From Enoplolaimus lenunculus (Eukaryota > Nematoda > Enoplea > Enoplida > Thoracostomopsidae): a DNA stretch of 64,000 bases. Where the stretch lies: assembly GCA_030248215.1 (NCBI GenBank), contig JASANG010000464.1:1-64000 (forward strand), given 5' to 3'. Position numbers and translations under genes: made by a program. Below, piece by piece: positions 12,510-64,000 of this stretch; positions within the stretch are counted from its first letter, which is position 1; every line of letters begins with the position of its first letter. The notes under the pieces were generated by a model. It worked only from the letters and a program-made list of their open reading frames with translations, was not told the origin of the DNA and did not search any database.

Positions 12510-13600
12510 TTCTAATACTACGCGCTGCGAAAAGAAAATGTAGAAGTAGCACCGCAGAATAGAAAAGAACTGCAACTAATTTTGTAATGAATTGTACCCT
12601 GGAAAAGACTAAGTTTAACAGGTTAATTTGAACCAAAGTTGAAAAGGTTAGATCATCCTGTAGTTTGCGTCTGGAAATTAAAATTACAAATGGCGTTAGG
12701 CTTATGCGATCGGCCCAAGGTTTATGATTGACATAAACCGCGTAGCAATATTATTTTAAGCGCGAATTCATGCGCAAAAGGAATAAATTTGAAGTTTTCG
12801 AGGGTTTTTATTATTGAGCCCATGTACAGATGTACAGATCAGGGGAGGAACGTTTTTCTTCGGACTAGAAAAAAGTCCAAGCTTTAAAGATATCAGAAAA
12901 GTTTATGCAATTTCAATATCCAATTTTGATTGTCTTGACACTTGAAATTCTTGAAATTTCGAATACACCAGCAACTTCATGTTTATATCCGGTATTAACT
13001 AATTTAGTTAATTAGTATAAAACTAATTATAATAACAATAGTACATTGAAATTGCGTTCAATAATTCGAAGTTGCAAAATTGCTTTTTCAATATAGGTCG
13101 AATAATTTTATCTGCTTTTTTCCAGACTGCCTAAGATTTTCTAAAATGTTTATTTCAATGTTGACTTCCACGATTTAGGGTAATCTGGAAGAGATGTTCA
13201 CCGCGTTTTTCTTTTCCAAACTACTATATTTGCACATTAATGAAAATATACAGTATGATTAAATGGACTGACTAATATTCAGGTTATTTATTCAGCATTC
13301 CACAAAAAGTAAATAACCTATTCTGGTTATGTTTGAGCAATAGCAATTTAAAAGACGTTGAATAAAATTAAAAAAATGTGATCTTTTGCAGTGTACTTTA
13401 GTTATTTATATATAGAATATGTATCAAATTTGAAATTAGTGGAAACTGCTAAGTTAAATAGTTACTAGAAGATTTTAAGAGTTTGGTAACAAATGGGACA
13501 CTAGCAATTAAGAAAACTGTAGTCAACAATAAAATTTTTTGGTAGAAAGCAAAACGAGTTACAACAACATTTAACTATGTTGTCCATAGTACTTAAAGGA
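12510..13600. other. 3' flank of LYST; no gene seen
   Basis: AT-rich DNA holding the short second copy of the CTTTCCAGACTGC element (13116-13192), a small hairpin around 13280-13325 and the candidate poly(A) signal. Confidence 0.4.
13287..13292 (-). terminator. possible poly(A) signal of LYST
   Basis: TTTATT on the plus strand gives AATAAA on the gene strand, about 365 bases after the stop codon. It is the nearest canonical hexamer I saw. It sits in a small hairpin (aggttattt ... aaataacct), so it may be coincidental. Confidence 0.3.
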
Positions 13601-13601
13601 T

Positions 13602-13640
13602 AAACCACAGCGTGTACGCATAATATTGTCGATCCTGCAT
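13602..13640. repeat. third copy of the CCACA-GCGTACGCA-GTGGACGACGCAT motif
   Basis: The flank of both GACGGC arrays (2722-2769 and 4932-4980) reappears here, just after the LYST stop codon, as ACCACAGCGTGTACGCA and GTCGATCCTGCAT without the array itself. Confidence 0.6.
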
Positions 13641-13656
13641 AAATTAAAAACGAGAC

Positions 13657-60238
<46,582 letters not shown>

Positions 60239-60444
60239 CTGTAAACGGAAAAGGAATCGTAAACAATTACTACCACTGAAAAAATATTGCATTTCATTTG
60301 CAAAATTACAATATTTACAGTACGAAATCACAACCGTTTACACACAGACCCTTTCCAAGTTATGTTTGACATTAAACAATCCTACAACAAGAATTGGATT
60401 CTTTTCTAAAAATACAACGTAAATTAACGGAATACACAACTGAA

Positions 60445-61128
60445 CAGGGCGCGACCGGATATCAAAAAATGCCAAAGCCGGCTAACTTAATATCAGCCCG
60501 GATCCGTGTAATTTATTCAAATCGAATACTAAACGGCATTCAAATACTAGAATACCGAATGTATCCAAAGTGTTTTCGTGACAAAGCTTACAATCTCACG
60601 CCGATGTTTTTTAATACTTTAACAACATCTATATTCCACTATTCTACGTTTTTGTACCGTTGCATTCGGTTGCAATATTTGTTAGTTCAATTTTACTTAA
60701 GAGAATCCACTTTTCCCTAGGTACTGTAAACAAGAGTGGACTTAGGATTAAGGCTGTTATTTTCGCTTAGGCTCAGTTTGAGACTGATTTTTTACGCTGA
60801 AGTTCAGTCTTAAGATTAGGAACAGGAATACGCTGCGTAATAATAAATACTGTTACACCATAAAATAACACTAGTCAATCTTATCAGGTTTTCAAGCGTT
60901 ATTGCAACCAAATAAAGATTGTGCTCGTGCACGGACACAAGCAAATAATTAAGTACAACTCAAGCATGACAAAGATATGTAAAAGTAAGTGAATCAGCTC
61001 CATGGAACTTGGCATAAATACAAATGATTGTTTCAATTTTTGAAGTTTTTAAAATCATCTTCAGCTTAAAACACCGGAGCCGACTGTGGACTCTTTCCGG
61101 AGCCGTATCCGGTACCGATCGCACCCTG
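60445..61128. mobile_element. dispersed repeat copy 2, with CAGGGCGCGACCGG / CACCCTG ends
   Basis: Left end CAGGGCGCGACCGGATATC, right end GGTACCGATCGCACCCTG; the interior is homologous to 52465-53035. The ends resemble the hAT-like families, but the flanking 8-mers (CAACTGAA, GCGTATAA) do not match. Confidence 0.6.
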
Positions 61129-61456
61129 GCGTATAAGTACATACATTTATGCTAATAAAGGTCGTCAAGTGCCTGTGCTCACAAAAAAGCTAACTACTAA
61201 TCATAACATCATCAGATTGGCACGTAATCTATATAGGTATATAAAATCAATATTTATATAATACGTATATTACAGAAACAGACGAGTATTTCCTGGAATG
61301 AAAATTGTTAATGCAAACAGACTGCGTATGAATGAATATTGAATAAGCACAAGAACTGCAATGGTAAATAAGCAGAGAACTTCAAAAGTTATGACTGCAT
61401 CTATATTACGCAAAAAGCAAGCAAAGCGCTTTCAAATCAAAAGTTTCCAATCTTCG

Positions 61457-62224
61457 CAGCTTGCGCGCAACCGGAATTCTGGTACCGGTATTTTTCACCT
61501 TCCGGTTTCGGTAAATTTTTACCGACATTAAAATTCCTGATGTGCCGATATTAAAACTTTTGCCGATGCCGATTCCAAATTTAGTACACCATGCTTAATA
61601 AACTAATAGGTTACTACATTACATTATTACATAAAGACTTAAACCCTAACCATCATACACGATTATAATATTATAAGAAGGGTTAATTTCAATTAATTTT
61701 TTCAAACACAAACGCAATAAAGATACGTAACAATTTGTCTGAGCAGACAAGCTGGTATGCACACAGAAATGAAATTGATATCATTCCAACTGATTATGTG
61801 CAAAAAGTATCGACAAAGAATCGACAATTTTTTGTGTGCCGATGCCGATACTCACAAAAACTTCCGATTATTACAGATGCCGATGCCTATTAATCGGCAG
61901 ATTCTCGTTTTTAAATTTGATAATCTTTAAGAAACATTTTTAAAACCCTTTGTTCTAATATTTTACAAAACATTGACGACACAAATAAAATAATTTCACA
62001 AGTTTAGTATATAAACCTTGACAATCAACAAAAATAAACCATCGAAGGAAAATTAAGCTTCCGTGGAAAACGAAACTCTAAAATGCAGCAGATAAGTAAA
62101 TACGTACATATCTTCAACTAGAGCTAATTCGCCAATAATATAGCAAAAAAGAAATTTAATAAAATGAATTTTTCGTTCACACGCGGATAGTATTCAGATA
62201 AACTGTAATTCCAGTTGCACCCTA
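61457..62224. mobile_element. CCGGTT-family element, long decayed copy
   Basis: GCGCAACCGGAATTCTGGTACCGG on the left and GTAATTCCAGTTGCACCCTAG on the right frame about 770 bp with GATGCCGAT words in the middle. No matching duplication seen. Confidence 0.45.
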
Positions 62225-62559
62225 GTTAGCGGATGTGGGTGTAGCTATCTTTTCCAGATACTCAAAGTTGGCCATCAACTGGAATAAACCGGTAGTGGCA
62301 AAGTTCGTGCATTTTGGAAATTAAGAAAAGAAAAATTTGCAAATAATTGTGAATCGGAATGCTTGTACTTTACTCAGCAAGCTATACGCTGGTAAAGCAA
62401 AAAGAGGCTGAATATTTGTGTCGGGTGGGGACCAATTTGCACTATGTGCCACACTAGTGCCCATTCTCGGCGTCCGTTGAGCTTCTAGCTATGTCATTCC
62501 TCTGGCATGCAATCCCCTCCAGTCCCAACCTTCACTATAGTATCGTGATTTATACATAA

Positions 62560-62970
62560 CCGGTATAATATTGGCCTTGCCGTATTTTCTGCTCATTTGT
62601 CAAACATTGTGCTTTAACATCCCTTGCCAAATCCTTATAAAACGTATTCCGTTTTCTGCCAATTTCACTTTACGTTTATTTTTACATATATTTCATATTG
62701 TGTTTTCAGGTACTAAAACCTTATTTTTTGACCAAATTCTATGCACTCACTGCATTTCGCATTCTTATTTCTGCAAATTCTTTCCCCTTTGACCCTTTTG
62801 TGCCAATTCCTATATGTCATATTTCTTGTGATCTTACATATGCGCTTATTTTCATGTTTTCAGGCATCCCCTTCCCGTTTCCTACTAATTTTCAGGTGCT
62901 CATTCCATTTCGCACATCTATTTTTGCTAATTATGTCTATTTTGCCATATTTCTTTTTATGTCATTATGG
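62560..62970. repeat. pyrimidine-rich decayed tandem repeat
   Basis: CATTTCGCA, CTTATTTCTGC-AATT, TTTTCAGG-ACT and CATATTTC words recur at irregular spacing of about 60-70 bp. The two plus-strand frames here (62571-62973) are Phe/Ile/Pro-rich strings without domains. Confidence 0.45.
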
Positions 62971-63069
62971 TGATGATTCTACGGCTCATGTTACTATAAA
63001 GGCCGTCCCAATTGCACGTTACACAAATTACCCGGCGTTCACACATGCGCTTCTGTTATGCACAAGCAG

Positions 63070-63221
63070 ATATATTTACGTAGGTATATATAATATATAC
63101 ATATATAAACATATATATACATATTTACGTGTGTATATATGTATATATGTATATATTATATATACATATATGTATGTATATGTGTATATGTATATATATG
63201 TATATATTATATATACATATC
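63070..63221. repeat. TA/TATG microsatellite
   Basis: Alternating TATATA, TATGTA and ACATAT words running straight into the 9-bp satellite. Confidence 0.9.
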
Positions 63222-64000
63222 TGTCCCATCTGTCCCAACTGTCCCATCTGTCTCAGCTGTCCCATCTGTCCCAACTGTACCATTTGTCCCAAGTGTCCCA
63301 AGTGTCCCATCTGTCCCATCTGTCCCATCTGTCCCATCTGCCCCAACTGTCCCATCTGTCCCAACTGTCCCATCTGTCCCGCTGTCCCATCTGTCCCATC
63401 TGTCCCATCTGTCCCAACTGTCCCAAGTGTCCCAACTGTCCCAACTGTCCCGCTGTCTCAACTGTCCCATCTGTCCCAACTGCCCCAACTGTCCCACCTG
63501 TGCCATATGTTGCAAATGTCCCAACTGTCCCATCTGTCCCAACTGTCCCAAAAGTCCCATCTGTCCCAAGTTTCCCAAGAGTCCAAACTGTCCCATCTGT
63601 CCCAACTGTCTCAACTATCCCATCTGTCCCAACTCTCCCAACTGCCCCATCTGTCCCATCTGCCCCATGTGTCCAACTGACCCATCTATCCCAACTGTCC
63701 CATCTTTCCTGCTGTCCCATCTGTCCCATCTGTCCCGCTGTCCCATCTGTCCCAACTGTCCCATCTGTCCCAAGTGTCCCAACTATCCCAACTGTCCCAT
63801 CTGTCCCAAGTGTCCCAAGTGTCCCATCTGTCCCATCTGTCCCGCTGTCCCATCTGTCCCATCTGTCCCAACTGTCCCATCTGTCCCAACTGTCCCACCT
63901 GTCCCATCTCTCCCAGCTGTCCCAACTTTCCCATCTGTCCCAACTGTCCTATATGTCCCATCTGTCCCAACTGTCCCATCTGTCCCACTGTCTCATCTGT
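63222..64000. repeat. 9-bp satellite TGTCCCATC/TGTCCCAAC, cut by the window end
   Basis: About 85 units of TGTCCCANC, with some contracted copies (CCCGCTGTCCCA) and TGTCCCAAG variants. Because the unit is a multiple of three, frames stay open on both strands (Cys-Pro-Ile/Asn on plus; Gly-Gln-Met and Trp-Asp-Arg on minus). I do not regard these as proteins. The array continues past 64000. Confidence 0.93.

Noticed and set aside
62236-62300. Minus-strand peptide FQLMANFEYLEKIATPTSAN after a TTTATTCCAG acceptor, a candidate LYST N-terminal exon
   Set aside because: No usable donor before the in-frame stop, and it abuts the end of a MITE. Could be a truncated exon copy, but the evidence is too thin.
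63129-63988. Cys-Pro repeat protein (plus) or Gly-Gln-Met / Trp-Asp-Arg repeat proteins (minus)
   Set aside because: Frames exist only because the satellite unit is 9 bp. No flanking gene structure.

Overview
The window is from an AT-rich animal genome. It shows spliced genes with GT-AG introns, the standard genetic code, a metazoan lysosomal-trafficking protein, non-LTR retrotransposon debris and many small non-autonomous DNA transposons. The repeat load and very short exons suggest an invertebrate; the species cannot be named from sequence alone.

One gene dominates. On the minus strand from about 60.24 kb down to a stop codon at 13,657 lies an orthologue of LYST (lysosomal trafficking regulator, the Chediak-Higashi protein; mauve in Drosophila). 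I placed 48 exons by following reading frame, splice sites and family resemblance. Nearly all neighbouring exons agree in codon phase, and together they give about 3,075 residues. In order they encode helical-repeat (ARM/HEAT-like) sequence with a Ser/Glu-rich stretch, a concanavalin A/laminin G-like domain (49.65-47.73 kb), a long helical-repeat middle, the BEACH-type PH domain (23.57-21.46 kb), the BEACH domain (21.16-about 17.7 kb) and a C-terminal WD40 propeller (17.4-13.66 kb). The start codon and first N-terminal exons were not found and probably lie beyond 64 kb.

The introns are packed with mobile DNA. Several short elements have 8-bp target-site duplications and CAGGG/TAGGG-type ends as in hAT transposons, two of them nested. 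Others have TA-flanked ends like Tc1/mariner MITEs, and one is a foldback element with 101-bp arms. Each family carries its own short subterminal word repeated many times (CCGGTTCC, GAGACC, AATCCG, ATATCCGG, ACCGCG). The largest intron (32.8-38.1 kb) holds two minisatellite arrays and a decayed LINE with reverse transcriptase and RNase H remnants.

The 13.6 kb downstream of LYST has no convincing gene. It holds tandem arrays (205-bp, 46-bp and paired inverted 32-bp arrays), palindromic MITEs and plain AT-rich DNA. The upstream 3.7 kb ends in an AT microsatellite and a 9-bp satellite that runs off the window. No LTR or virus-derived element, CRISPR array, rRNA or tRNA was recognised.
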